A DNA stretch of 64,000 nt from positions 16,120,001 to 16,184,000 of the forward strand of contig NC_039510.1 of the NCBI RefSeq assembly GCF_003672135.1, in the 5' to 3' direction. The position numbers were made by a program, and so were the translations under genes. The notes beneath the pieces were generated by a model. It saw only the letters and a list, made by a program, of their open reading frames with translations. It made no database searches and had not been told where the DNA came from. The DNA is from Ooceraea biroi. Its lineage: Eukaryota; Arthropoda; Insecta; Hymenoptera; Formicidae. Shown here one piece after another: positions 1 to 13,564 of this stretch; position 1 is the stretch's first letter; every line of letters starts with the position of its first letter.

Positions 1-1746
1 CTCGTGCAGATGGGATAACAGCCGCTTACATTTTCTAATTAGAGAGCAATGGTGCAAACGTCAAATTGAAGCAACAGCAAGCGACAGTTTAATCGGGATG
101 TCGAAATCTCGCCCGTACGCGATACCGCTCGCATTATCTTCATGCACGCTCCAGAGGAAGCGGAGAACAGAGGGAAAGAAGCGGATAAAAAGCGACCGGG
201 GGAAGAGAGGGCTGGATACGCGCGTATCCAGCGACCCGTCAAAAATGTGGGACAGAGCTCGCTGGTTCCTCTTTATTTTTTTCCTTCTTTTTTTCACTGC
301 AAATAGCCCGCATGCATCACGCGCGGATCCCGGACTCCCGTTTACAAGGGAGCCAGAGTTCTGGAAATGATGGCCTCCGCGGAGAAGAAGAAAGGCGGAA
401 GCGCGCGACGTGTATTGCGGAGGGATACGCGTATAACGCTATTTATTCTCCCGTCTCTGTCCGCGGAGAAGCACCCATCCACCCACCCTCAATCCCTTCG
501 CCGAGAGAAACCCTCACCTCTTTTTCCTCGCTTCTCTTCGATCGACCCACCGTGTGCTTTGCCTCCTCTCTTTTCAACCGCGCATATCTGCGGTATATAT
601 CAGCGGGGTTTCGCCACCCTGACCCAGAAATACACTTGGAAGTGTCCCCCCTAAGTCGATGGGTTAGGGAGTTTAGGTAACCACCGAAAGTTGCTCCTGC
701 CACGGCGACGGTTTTCAGTATAAATTCCAGGCGAGGCCAGGAAAAGAGAAGACGCGATGAGACGTTTCTTAAAGTCATAATAACGTCGGCCAGTGGCGGT
801 TACCATACTTCGGGATCGCGGTCTCGCCGGGAGACGAGTTTACGAAGGATGCAATTTACGCGATGTCAACGTGTCTCGTTTCAAGTCGCAGCACGGGAAT
901 GCGAAAGCATACGCGGAGTATGTCGCCCCGGGGCCACGTAACTCTCATTCCGGAGGAATCTGCAAGCACGGTGCCCTGCGCGAGATGATATTAATAGTGC
1001 TTTGCGAACGTCAATAGTCGAGGAAGAGGCACGTCGTTCATCACGGACAGGAAAGAATGTCGGTTTCTATATTAAAATAAATTTCAGTAAAGCGATGTGA
1101 CGACGCGAACACAACGGAGACACGTTCCAGCACTTTAAGAATTGTTTGTTCGAGACTCCGTCTCGACGCATAAATTTTAATTCGTCGCTGGGGGATAGAT
1201 ATTGCTATGGGAAAACTTCAGACGCCTTCCTCCCACCCGTCTTTTTCACCATGATTGTAATGTCGTTTCCGGTAAAATTGTTTGGCGAAACCGTCTCTTT
1301 ACGGCTCCCTTAATAGCTCGAATTATTTTCGAATTTACGATCGTCTTTTAAAGCGCCTTTTACCGCTTTTACACCCGAAAAGTTTTTATTGCTTGTCAAC
1401 GTACTTGTCTCGTTTTTAGTTATATTTACCTAATAGCATACAAAGCTCTGCATTACCTACGAAATTACCTCTCTCTTGCAATTGTTATAATCAACAAATC
1501 ATAAAACTGGCTTTTACCGATAAATGTTTCGCGTGACAACACAAAAAGTATTCCTCTCGCATCATGTTATATTCGTCATATTCAACAGTGCATAGAATCA
1601 GTTCATGTATAAAAATTGTTAAGAAAGAAGCTTTGAAGAAGTATTTTCAATTATCATATTTCCCTTAGTGTTGAAACATGCGTACAGGAATTTTTGGATC
1701 CACGAGCGAAAAGAATCCACAAACAAGTGTGCGTTTTACAAAAATG

Positions 1747-1781
1747 GTCTATGAAATGAAATAACTTCGCATTTCATAGAC
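1747..1781. repeat. Perfect 12-bp inverted repeat
   Basis: The arms GTCTATGAAATG and CATTTCATAGAC flank an 11-base loop. This is a strong small hairpin in otherwise unremarkable DNA, with no gene adjacent. Confidence 0.8.
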
Positions 1782-4700
1782 AATGTTGATGGTATCGTCG
1801 AGAGACATTTACTTCGTGAGAGAAACGAAAACGTCACGAGTCTTATCGCCACGATTCAAAACGCCACGTGGAACGAGATTTCGACAGTTGTGAGTTCGCG
1901 CGAAAAGGGGAGATGTTAAAAGGGAGGGTTCGCTGGGGGTAACTTTCAAGTTGCACGCGATAGAAACAGCGGGAGAGCATTACGAGAGACGGCACTCAGC
2001 CGGCATCTCGGCGTTCCTTCAATTGAAAATATTTTTTCAGGCGTCTGTAAATTATTCGCGCACCTCGTCCGGCACCAAAAGAATTTTTCTATAGAACTCA
2101 TTACTGGAAGGCAAAAGCGACGGGAGAAAACGATTCAACTAGTTCCGAGTATTAATAGATAATTCTCGATTCGAGGGCGCGATTGGACCCGAATCCACGG
2201 AAAGTTTTGCACGCCGCATCTGCGAGCGTGTTCGTCTGCGTTCATCCATTCGTCGCGCCATGACTAGCGATGACGAGCACTCTCTCAGGCACGATGGAAA
2301 GTTTCTTTATGGAATTACTGGCATTATTGCCCGATATCCCACCCCTGCATCCCTTATCCCCTTGCGCGACCACTATATTTTTAATAGCTATTGTACGTAA
2401 AGGCGGATAGTCGTCGACCGAGCTTCTTTGTGACGGAGTTATATTGAGATAATTGATCCTCGAGACCTTGAACGAAGGAAAGAAGAGCCGGCGCTGTATC
2501 GGACTTCGCCGCTATGGAGAACAAATTCAATTTAGCACTTAAGTGCAGTCTGCATCGACGTCTCGAGGAACGAGAGATCGCCCAGACCTCGTTCAAACCC
2601 CATATCTACCTCGCGGCAGCGATAACTCCGCGGGATGCGACCTCGTGGACGGACTTACAGGCGAAGGGGAACGAGGGGGAGAGCGGGCGCGAAAACGGGC
2701 GATATTGATTTTCCATTTTATAGGCCTAGACCATTGTAAGGTAGTGGTCTGTCGTGAGTGCGTGTAGCAAGAAAAAAAGAAGAAACCGACATCACCCTCA
2801 CCCCTTCGTCCGCACCCAGGGTTTCCCCTTGCCCGCACGGGCCATTACTTCGCCGTAACCCTTCTTTAAGCGCGGTTCGCCCGCAGACCCCTAGACGCGG
2901 TCACGCCCAGCGCTATCTTAACGCCCGTTTTCGGAGTTTCGGTATTTTTAGCGCGCCACGAATACGCGGATAATATACCTGAGGAGAGAGAGAACGTGGT
3001 CTCAGGCTGATCTATGGTTTCGGAGAACGGGATGGGGCGATGGGCGGGAGCAGGGTGAAGGAGAACTACCGACGGCCGCGGGACGAAGACTCCAACGGTA
3101 TAAAGATAGTCATCTTGGACGCAAGTCGGCCTTAACGTCGTTTCGCATTGCGCCGAATGTTCGACACGCAAGATGCTCTAACGGCGCAAACGGGCCCCCC
3201 CGCAACGTGCCGTTTTATGGTGTGCACCTCTTATACGGTCCCCTCGTTGATCGCCTCCGATGTTTAGGCGTGCCTCGGTCCCTCGAGTTATCTCATCGTT
3301 TCGTCGCCAGACACACGTTTCCTCGCTAAGTATACGTACGCAGTAAACCGCGGCTACGTCGCGTGCCAGAATCACGGCCAGAGTTCTGGCGCGAGTCACG
3401 TTTTGATAACGCCATAAAACGCTGTTATCTTTGAGCTCGGGTATGTCTACAATGACGTGGCTTTACGCATATTAGCACCCTTCGTGCGAATTGCACTAGA
3501 CATGATGCATATTCTCACGGTATTTCTTTATACACTTAGGTCTCCCTTTAAATCGCATAAGAGTCTGGGATTCATACATCTCTCATATCGTAGCTGTTCT
3601 TATGAATTATCACATGCATGCTTTCGCTTCATGACAAGGCGCGAAGTAGGGCCGAAGACCGCGTTACCGGTTTCGCATCCAAACGGAACACGTCGGTGTG
3701 ACGTTAAACAAACGTCGTTGAAATGCGCGACGTTAAGACAATACAGGCGTTCCTTCGCTCTGCAACTCGTACCATGCACGGCAACGGGATCAAGTCGTAA
3801 AACGACGAGTGCGCGCGTGTAAACATTTCGTCGCGCCGCGTAAGCGACGTGAGACCCGGTTCAAACGATTTTCCACGCAGCGATCGCGCATACGTATGTA
3901 CGTGCATGCATACGCGCATACACGCACGAGCCCGAGAAATCTCTCGCTGGCAGCAAGAAATCGCGGCAACAAACGCGAGCAGCCACTTCGGTGATTTACG
4001 AGGGCGTTCAACGTGCCAGGCTGGTAATGGGCCGATAGACCAGACCACGGTCGGGCTCAAAGTCTGGCGTCGCGCGACCGTGAAACGCCCAACGGGCCCG
4101 CTTGAAAAACCGCCACGAAGGAGAGGCACACTATCGGTCTTACCACGCTCGAACGAGTCCGCGCATCCTGTTTGGCCGCACGTGGGAGCATACGGGTTAT
4201 CCTAAAAGAGGTGCACACGAAGAAACGGCGAGCTTCCATCGCAGGCGGAATTTCCAGGTTTTTTTAACTTCCGCTCGTCTCGTCTTGAGGAGAAAAATCG
4301 AGAAACGCGGAAAAATTCTCGCAGAGATATTAATTAGAACGGGATTGCCGGCGTACCGTTTTCAGCGCGGAGCGGCTCGTGCAAGTCGGCGAGATCGCGG
4401 TCGGGATATAGTAATAAGGATATTTAGTTATTTGAGATACGTGACGCGTCGGGGGTCAATAAAGTTCTTCTCGCGGCAGTCGATCATTATAGCGCTCGGT
4501 ACTTCATTTAACCCGCGCCCCGTCATTATTCGTAATTTAAGCGTTAGTAGTATCCTCCTGCAAATTACGTAAAACTCGTTATTGCGATGGCAATTGCCGT
4601 GCCCGTAGGACGTAACAAAAGGAGGAATCTCGTAATTACCATTCCGGGAAGAAATTCCGCGGTATGAACCCCGATCGATCTTAGGTTCACGCTTGAATGC

Positions 4701-7143
4701 ATCCGCGCGCTCGTCCGGCTCGTATGCGTTCTCCTCGTAGAGGATATTTCTGCGAACGGCAGCGAAATATCGTAAAACCGTCGGTCCTCAATAATTAATA
4801 GCGTCGAGGAGCCATTATCGATAGGAAGTAATAAATAATCATTCTATTTCAGGAACTGTTTATTATGGACCGCGACTCTTTATTGCCTATGCCACTCGAC
4901 TGCACATTGAGCAACGCACTTTCCTATTGTCTTCGTCGCCGTACACAGCCGGAACTCAGTAAAGCGAAAAAATGCAATGTCCGTTTCCTTTTCCGCGCGT
5001 TCTTCGAAGCCACTCGATAATTGATGATCGTTATCGCAATTTGCTCATCGTATCGCGTATCGAGGGAAAAACACGAAAGAAATGATCAGCACGAAATGCA
5101 CACGTTCTGATCGATTGCAAGTCGTCGTCGTCGTTGTAATTCGGATATATTCGCGCGTTTAGCATCGCGTGCTCACGAGGAAGCGCCGTGTTGAATAAAG
5201 GAACATTGACTCACGATAATTATTCGTTTCCTCGCTACCTAGAAATAATCAGAGTACCGGGAATGATGTAGATCAATTTATTAGCATCGAAAGGGCAGAA
5301 TGCGATCGAGGCGGACCCTTCTGCGAATCTCCCTGAAAGAGCACGCCAATGGAATCGCAAAGCGCAAACTTTATTGCCGAGAAATTACACTCGCAGAATA
5401 TCATCCATTGCCGGTATCAAAGTCGCGAGGAAATCAATCGCGAATGGATGAGCGTAAAGCGCAATGGGACTCGCTGCGCGGAATCGCGGCTTTTAGAGCT
5501 GTAATTCGTCCCGCTGCGGAAGAATCTTCAATCACGGTATTGCAGAACCAGCAGCGGGATCTCATCGAAAGAAGATTCTGCTTTTGCCTTTAGCTGCATT
5601 TGTATTGGATGAACGGAGAGGAAGGAGATAGAGCCGAAGGTATGGAAAAAAGAGTCTTTGCATGAATATTCTTACATTTTATCCGCGCTGAATACGGCTC
5701 TCTTTGTACTCCTACGGGATTACACCGGTACGGTGAATTTCCGCGGGGACGATCTCGTTATCGGCTCGATAATCGTTGCTCGCGGTACAAAGAGCGAGAC
5801 CGTGATCCTGAAGAAGATCATACGCTCTCCTTCCCGGACTACTTCTCCGTCCCCGTTCTAAGTGCTCGTTCATTAAAAATAACGAAGGTCGACTGCTGAC
5901 AGGAAAGCGGGCTCAATAATTGAATTTCCAATACCTATTTACCTTTGCAGAGCGACGATGAGGCTGGCTACAAAGAGGAGACGAGATGGCGGGAGAAAGA
6001 CGTGCCATAGTTTATCCCGACCATCTTGTGAAGCTATACAATTACTCGCTACGACTCAAACGAAAATGACCAAGCACGAGTTTCCTACGAGCACGCTTTT
6101 ACCGTAGACGGAAGTTCACCGCGGAACAGTACATGCGGAGAGATAGCGAAAACATCGAAAACGTATCACCGCCTTCCTCTGTGACCGCACACGCGGGCTT
6201 TTTCGTAGGGCACTTAATGGAAAACTCCTCGGGTCGTGCTTCAGAATGGATCGTTGTTGAGGCCGCCTAACCGCCGCGTATATTTTTCTTCGCTTCGTCC
6301 AGAAGGAAAAAGCCCCGTTGTGCTCCGAGACCGCCCCTCGTTTAAGGGATGCGCGAGGGGAGGAAAACGACAGCCGAGGCAGAATAAGAGGAAGGAAATA
6401 AGGACGCGCTAGGCATCGAGGATTGTGAGAAATAAGTAGCGCGCACGACACAACGGGAACGGCTATAAGAATGGACCTTAAACTGGGTGGCGCGCCCCAC
6501 CCCCGACGGAATTTAATTTCGACGTTTTAAGAGGACCTTCCCTTCGTCCCGTTCGCCACCCGACGTTCGCCCGTCGATAGGCGAAAGGAGTTTATTGACC
6601 TGTCCGCAGTGAACCCCGCGAAAAGTAGCCCTCGCTCGCGCTACCCTAGTGTACCGCTGAATTTCTCTCTCTTTTTCCCTCCCTTCCTCTCTTCTAATCC
6701 GTAGCTCAACCCTCAATAGATCACGATCGTCTCTCCCAGCAGCCTAGATGACTCAGGCTCGCGCGGCATCCAAGACCAGATTCGAAGACCAATCGATTAA
6801 TGAAGGTAAATTAGCTCATCCGATCCATTAGCATTCGTTATCGTCAATCGACCGGCCTGCTCATACCGCCCCATCCATCCGTTTGTCCATCGCTCGACCC
6901 GCATGACGTGGTAACCCGATATCGTTGGGAACCTCCGAGTCCACGAGTCCGCGCGCAATTCTTTTCAAATTGCACCTATATAATATTATCGCGCAACACA
7001 GCGGCACGCATACATATACATGTCGCAAACGCCGTTCCGTTGCGTACCACGGGAGTCGCTCGGTTTCAATAGCCGCGCTGCTGAGGGTCCCTTTCACAGA
7101 GAACGTCACTCTCTTTCGCTCCCCCAGTCACCCTGTCACTCTT

Positions 7144-7161
7144 TCTCTCTCTCTCTCTCTC
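7144..7161. repeat. (TC)n microsatellite
   Basis: A run of TC dinucleotides inside a broader pyrimidine-rich stretch (about 7.11-7.19 kb). Confidence 0.85.
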
Positions 7162-9622
7162 CCGTCCTCCACTTTCTCCCTCTTCCTCCATGGCACACCA
7201 TACACATAATCGTGCCCCCGGGATCGAACCTGCCGCCACTATTGTCGGAGGTGGTCACCATCGCTTTTGCACCGCGCGCAGGTTGCGATTAACAAAGAGC
7301 CGGGAGGGAGCAAAATAGCGCAGACTCTCCGGCAGTCCCTTCGTCTTGACTTCGAGGGCTTCGACAATCTAATTCAACTAGCTCCCCCGACTTAGCGAGA
7401 TCTTTTTCTAGATTATAATTCATCTCTTTCTACATTATAATCCTACGGTAATGTTAATAGAACCTACCGTTCCGTAATGTGAGAGGCAGAGTAGAGAATA
7501 GGTATCATGCAGAATTTTCACTTAGGCTTAATCAACCCCCGTTAACGTTAACGAACAGCCCGGTGGGCTCGAGAAAGCTGCAAATTTTATTCATGAGGGG
7601 AGCGGCATCTTGAATCATGAACGCGTCGATTAAGGCATTAAAGGGTTTCGCGCGTAACTCAAAAGGATCGGAGCAAAGCTTGAGAAATACATTCTTGCTT
7701 AATAATTTGCTAGCACTCTTTTACGTCTTTTAGTCGGCAATTCATTCATTATGCTGCACTTAGTTGGATAAGGGCGGATAATCTCTTGTCAAAAGATATT
7801 GCCCGCATAAAGTATGATAAATTCTCTTTTTTATGAAATTTTCTAATTGCAAACTGTATATCTATCTTTTGATTTATACAAAAAATTTTTTAGACTTACA
7901 GACTTTTCTTTAAGGCTCAAGTTACGTGAGAAATCCTCGTGATAACATGCCCTTCTGAATTTCTCCCTAAGGGAGAACTTTTGACTGCGTAGGAACGGAA
8001 GACTGCCCTATAAATCGACTAGATAGTATATTTTTGTAGAAGGACTGTGTAAATTTCCGCAATATTGTCGGCTTGTATGTAAGCGTTTTCCGATACAAAC
8101 GAGACGAGATTCGTCATGAAGAATGATAAAAATGATATAACGCCAAAGAGGGGAATCGCCGGAAAACAAGATTTTGGGATTTCTCGAATTCGTATGCGTT
8201 ACATTTGCGTTTTATGAATAAGGCATGCAAGTGACTCGTGATTCATCGCCAACTCGAAATAAGTCTGTATTTTGCTCGCAATATGTGTTCAAGCAATCAG
8301 CGTATACGGGATTTGGGCAAAGGAATTTTACCTATAAACCACAGGCTTTATCACGCCGTTTCTGGAAAAAACGATCGCGCACGTTGAATACAGACTCGCC
8401 GAAATCGAGCGGTATCAAGGGGCGAGTGAAAGAAAGGGGGCGAAAAAATCTCGGGACACTTTTCTTCCCGACGGAGGGAAAGAACGACACGTAGAAAGGA
8501 GGGTTACGAAAAGGAAATGCGGAAGAATAGAGTGAGACGGAGCGCACGAATAAACGCAGAAAAGGCAGGGAGGAAAGAGGGAGGTCTTTAATCGAAGGCA
8601 CGTCGAATCGATTGGGAACCGGCGGGGAGTTGTTGGGGGATTGTCGGAGGTGGCGGAAAAGGAGGAGGACTGGTGAAGGCAGAGCGGAGCACCAGTTCGT
8701 CGTCTAAGGGAGATCCGGTTACAGATGGCATAAAACGACTGGCAGAGCTTTGCATTAGCTTCGGTAATGGCGTACGTGACCGCGAGCTTAATATCCCGGG
8801 GACGATCGTGCCCTTCGTCGCCACCCTTTCGCGCCGTTTCTTCGCGCTCTCTTAACCGCTATCACGTTTTTCTCCCTTCGCGGTCGCAAAGACCTGGACA
8901 CGGACTTATCACCGTTGTTAGTCTGTAATCCTGACGATTGCTAGACGCTGTACCGAAAAATAAAAGAAAATGCAGAAACGTGACAGATCCTCCTTGCTAT
9001 TACGTTATCACAGTTGAGCTTGAATTTTTATTCCGAGGATATTATCGAGGCGCGAACACAATTGCGTGGACCATCACGCATGCTGCAAACTTTACACATC
9101 CATTACATTTAAAAAAGATCAAAACTGTACCTCTACGGGATCTGAAATTTTCATCGTATCTCACATTCCTACCTTCGCATGTGTCACGGATGAGTTGATA
9201 GGAAATCGGCTTGATATCCGCTGCGATCATCTCCGCTTCGACGCGGACGGACGACGCGGTGACGGTCGGCGGTCGATGGCGGAGGTGACACGGTGGTATC
9301 GGACTGTACGCGAGATACGAATTTATATTCGTGTAAAATTAAATCACATAGCCGAGCGACGGCGCGGACGCGGCAGCCCGGGCACGCTCTCATATGCATA
9401 AAGAACCGATATTGTGCGGTCCTGGTCCTATCTCCCGTTCTGCAACATTAGCGGCCGCGCCGCGCAATCCAGTTGATTATCTTTTAATTAAATGTTTGCG
9501 TTTTATCGGCGCGTCCCGACCTCGGAATTGCACGCGGCAGCTGCAACCGGCCGAATCTCCATCGTCGTCGCGGAACAGACCAACCGACCATCCCCCGGAC
9601 GCCAGCGTCGCCGCCACCTGAT

Positions 9623-9650
9623 GAGAGAGAGGGAGAGAGGGAGAAAGAGA
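9623..9650. repeat. GA-rich microsatellite
   Basis: An imperfect GAGA/GGGA tract immediately 3' of a GC-rich segment. Confidence 0.75.
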
Positions 9651-9795
9651 GTTCGCAAAAGAGATGGCACGACGTGTCACACGGCTAACTCAATTATACT
9701 CGGTGGCGAGAGCGAGAGGAGGCTCAGCAGGGGAGAGCGCGACGAGGAATATTTGCACGCGCGCGCTGAACACGCATTGCGTGGTCTCGCGCGCG

Positions 9796-9825
9796 CGCCT
9801 GCATCGCGATTTTAATCGCAATGCA
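9796..9825. repeat. 14-bp inverted repeat with a 2-base loop
   Basis: The arms are CCTGCATCGCGATT and AATCGCAATGCAGG, with one mismatch. They lie directly 3' of an alternating CG/GC run (about 9788-9795), so this is a potential cruciform. Confidence 0.75.
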
Positions 9826-10127
9826 GGAAAACGAGTTTAGCCGTTCGGCGAAACTGATAAATGCTTATCTGGTCGCGGCATTTTGATCACCGAGAAGCGC
9901 TCTAATTGGTGGATATGAAATATTCGACGTTGGCCGGAATGATCTCGCGCGCGAGATTGTAGTGTTTAATCGAATGTTCGCGCGACGGCAGTCCGCGGCG
10001 GAAATTTATTGATGTAAAAAAGCTCTCTTATGCGTGGTTGAATAAAGTGTGTAACGTTATATACTTGTATTCATTATTTTTTACCTGCATACAATTAGAG
10101 ATCGAGACGCGAAGAAAGTAGGTTTCG

Positions 10128-10150
10128 GTTATTTGCAACCTGCAAATAAC
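10128..10150. repeat. Perfect 10-bp hairpin, ACC loop
   Basis: GTTATTTGCA, a 3-base loop, then TGCAAATAAC. There is no gene context. The loop is too short for a canonical microRNA precursor. Confidence 0.75.
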
Positions 10151-11225
10151 TGAATAAATCTTCTAACGTTTTGAATCGTGCCTCAGAATGATCGCATGAA
10201 TTTCACGATAAACAGTATACCGCCATGGAAAGCCTCCGTACGCGACAATATTATCTATCTTCCGCGCAGTCACATTCCGTTCGATCCAGCGAATCCATTG
10301 TCTCGCTTACGGGCCATAACAGCATCGCGTAATCTGAATCGCGTCGGGATTCTCGCACGGACGATTCTCGCATGAGCTGCAGCCACTAATAGTAACAAAC
10401 AGCGACTGACGTTTCCTTCCGACGAAGGATCGACGGACGACGGTTCCTTCCTCGCTCAACAGCGATATGTAGCACTCGCGGACGCACTCTCGGAAGGCGG
10501 CAGGTCTCGTAAAGTTCGTAAGAAAGACATAAAGTTAGTCCGTCGGCGTCGTAAACACGTCGTAGGAAGATCGGAATTGATACTTTATGCCTGAACCGCG
10601 CGCAATAAACGTACGTGCACGAAAATTTCTCCCAAGGGGGCAGAGACACGGAACAAAGAGAACGCTTCTACTTAACACGAATCTGACTAAATATCATATT
10701 CTATTTTCCAAACTCTGAAATTTATGCTTGATATACGACATTCTAAATAACGAATCGACGTCCGATAATCCTATTCTGATAAATATCATAAAAAGAGAAC
10801 ATCGCGCAGAACGGAATTTTATTTCCTGGAAGATCGATAAAACTTTTTGCGGAATAAACCTCTGGCGGTTTTAATTTTCATACGTGATAATGAAGGTAAT
10901 GAACCTTGAACCGAAGTGTATTAACTCGTCGGTTTCGGCATGTTTCCGATCTCACTTGTTCCACGTGTACGAATAATTCAGCGTATCGCCATCGTTGATT
11001 GATTCAGCAGTTTAATTTAAAAGCTCCTCTCGTCGAAGTAATTAAGCCGTAAAATTAAACTTCAGTCGGAAATTTAACGCGTAATGCTTTAACGCCCGTA
11101 ACGTTATATGCGTGATATTTTTTTTCATCGCTTCGAATTTACCTCTGTTTTCCGATTTCGATCAATGCACATACACGGGAATGGATGGCTTTTCCGGAAT
11201 GTTACACAATTATATATGTATACTA

Positions 11226-11263
11226 TAAAATAAATAAATAAATAAAATAAATAAATAAATAAA
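11226..11263. repeat. (AAAT)n microsatellite
   Basis: About nine near-perfect AAAT/TAAA tetranucleotide units. Confidence 0.9.
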
Positions 11264-13556
11264 CTGACCAAAGACAGGGAGAGTTAAAGTTAAAAAGGTA
11301 AAAGTCCATTTTATAGATAGCGAGACAATATCTTGATAGATAGTGACGACAAATTTGATGCGTTCATTAAAAATGATTTAGAACAGTATAAAAATAATCG
11401 CCTTGTAAGAGCACAGCTTTGTTTCCTAAACGAAGGTAATAATCGCGGCGATTTTTCTTTCTCTCCGAACGAGAATTCTCCTTCCGCATGTTGCACATGT
11501 TGGAAGGAGGCATTCCCTCCTCTCTTCGAATAACTCCGCGTCATTGGATTCCTATGGGCAGTAATGATTCGATAAATAGCCTGACAATATTTCTTCTCTA
11601 TTTTACGAGGCACCATTTCCTTCGAAGCGACCGAATTCTCGGGGGAGCCCAAAGACAAGGCTGAATCCGAGACTCTCGCTTTGGAAGCCGCTTGTAATTA
11701 TCTCGAAGATGCCGGTTTCTTCTTAACATTCCCTTACCATCGCGCGTCCCACGTGTTCCCGGATAAAATGCGCCTCAGAAGACATCGTCCCGCCCTCCAC
11801 TCGCTGTTCCATTCCGCTAGACAACAATGATTTATTGTAACACGCCGGGTACGATTACTACGATACGATTGCTCGCATACGGTCTTATAACGCGACGCAC
11901 AAATTACTTGCAACAGGAATCGTGACGAACTACAACTTATTCCGAAATTGTTGGCCTCACATAAACGTGTTTAATGTCCGAATTGTTAATTTTGCTGTTT
12001 ATGATGATAATTTCGGCAAGCTTTACAGTTGAAGAAAAGCATTTATTTTCGGTTATTTATTGAATCTATTAAAGTAAACCGAGGCGGCTGTTCACCTGAA
12101 TATACACACTGTAATAAGGCGCATCGCGGTATTCCCTATCGGAACGAGACTTTCCGCCAAGAACAAAGTACACGAGAGAGATACCCGACTATTCGTCAAA
12201 GAACAGACGGAGGCGAGGCAGTGGAGCGACACGATGAGGCCGTGCTCCCCCGATGAATTATTAAACGAACCCTCGCTTCTAATGAAGCTATGAAACGACC
12301 AGAGAGCCACAGCGAAAGGTACAATGGCAGAAAGCGAAGATCGAAACGGCAAGGGGTGGGGAGGGGTGGGCGAAGAAACGAGGAGAAAGGAAAGGACGGA
12401 AAGGAGAAAAAAGGATGCCAAAGTTCTTCGAATGATACGAAGTGAAATTGGCGAGATATCGCGCGAGATCGCGTTTCGCCGATCCGGCAAGGAAGGACGG
12501 CGTCTCCGCCAAAGAGCGGAGCAGATGATCGCAGGATAATATTACGTAATTACCAAGGATCATTGCAACGACCGAATCGCGCCGCTTCATTCGCACGTAT
12601 GCGATTTGTTAACGTCAACGAAGTCCCGTTCACCCAGGTTCGTGCAGCCAGTAGTTTCCAGCTTATACGTTCGCCTAATGACAATGACTCATCGGTCACT
12701 CTCCGCGTGTATACGTAAATGTGTAACATCGCTGCGCTAATTGATGAGACTTGACTCTCCCTTCCTCCCTCCGCGGGAATCGCAACGCGCTTTTCGCACC
12801 GATCTCTGTCTCTCGTCGACGAGGGATCCTTATCAAAAGCCGTTATCGGGAATTTTCGTAGATGGCAAGATTAATAAAAAGTAATGAAAACGATGATTCT
12901 AATACTTCATCTACCCTCGAAATGTCCCGCCTTATTTCGCACATCGCGGAGAAACGTGTATAATAATACTTTTCATCATTTCTGTCGCCATTAGCTTCGT
13001 TCGCGTTGCATAAACGTTTCACGTTGGTTCGCTCGATCTTTTAACAACTACTCTTTTTTTTCTCTAACGCCCAAGTATTGCAAATGTTACATGTAGTATA
13101 CGAACGAACGAACCTATTTGCTAGTGGCCTAAACGTGCGAGAAGGGAGAGGATATTCGATAGGAAAATTCAGCGAATATAACGATGAATATGAATATTTG
13201 CACTCACCGAACCGGCTGGTCCTCCATTTCGGCGGTCCATTATGGTCGATCCCTCGATGTCCCTCGACGCCCTTCGCCGCGCTTGCGATGCAGTCAATCA
13301 CACTCGCGAGCAACACGTTTGAATGTCTAATTTTTCAGGCGGACCTGATTCAAAGCGGGACGCGATCGATACCCGCAGTTCTTCTTGCCACGTATTAACG
13401 AACAATCGACCGTAGGTTTATCCAGCACTCCCGACGCACAATTACACTCGCGAGCAACGGAACAACTCAATCAACATTGCAGTTCACTCGCGATACACTC
13501 GCGGTGCACTTTTGAACGACGCGATTTCATTGGCGCAAAGAATCTCGTGACGTTCG

Positions 13557-13564
13557 TGACGTCA
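13557..13564. promoter_or_regulatory. CRE-type palindrome TGACGTCA (first of nine, one per satellite unit)
   Basis: This is a perfect CREB/ATF consensus. It recurs at the same place in all nine units, for example at 13907-13914, about 166-170 bp after the anchor. It is followed by CGAACGCGG. Binding is inference; only the sequence match is seen. Confidence 0.5.

Larger units (their letters stand above)
1..13302. other. Gene-free stretch: no recognisable coding gene
   Basis: This is mixed-composition DNA with many CpGs. Open frames reach about 160 codons (for example near 4.1-4.57 kb), but they start at non-ATG codons, overlap opposite-strand frames and show no family motif. Identifiable contents are perfect hairpins (1747-1781, 9796-9825, 10128-10150) and simple repeats (7144-7161, 9623-9650, 11226-11263). 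No tRNA, rRNA or snRNA was recognised by eye. Confidence 0.6.

Noticed and set aside
3489..3499. AATTGCACTAG, like the start of miR-92
   Set aside because: Bases after the 11-mer differ from the family and no complementary 5' arm is found upstream, so no precursor hairpin forms.
7220..7230. tRNA B-box-like GGTTCGATCCC on the minus strand
   Set aside because: There is no matching A box, acceptor stem or cloverleaf in the preceding 60-90 bases.
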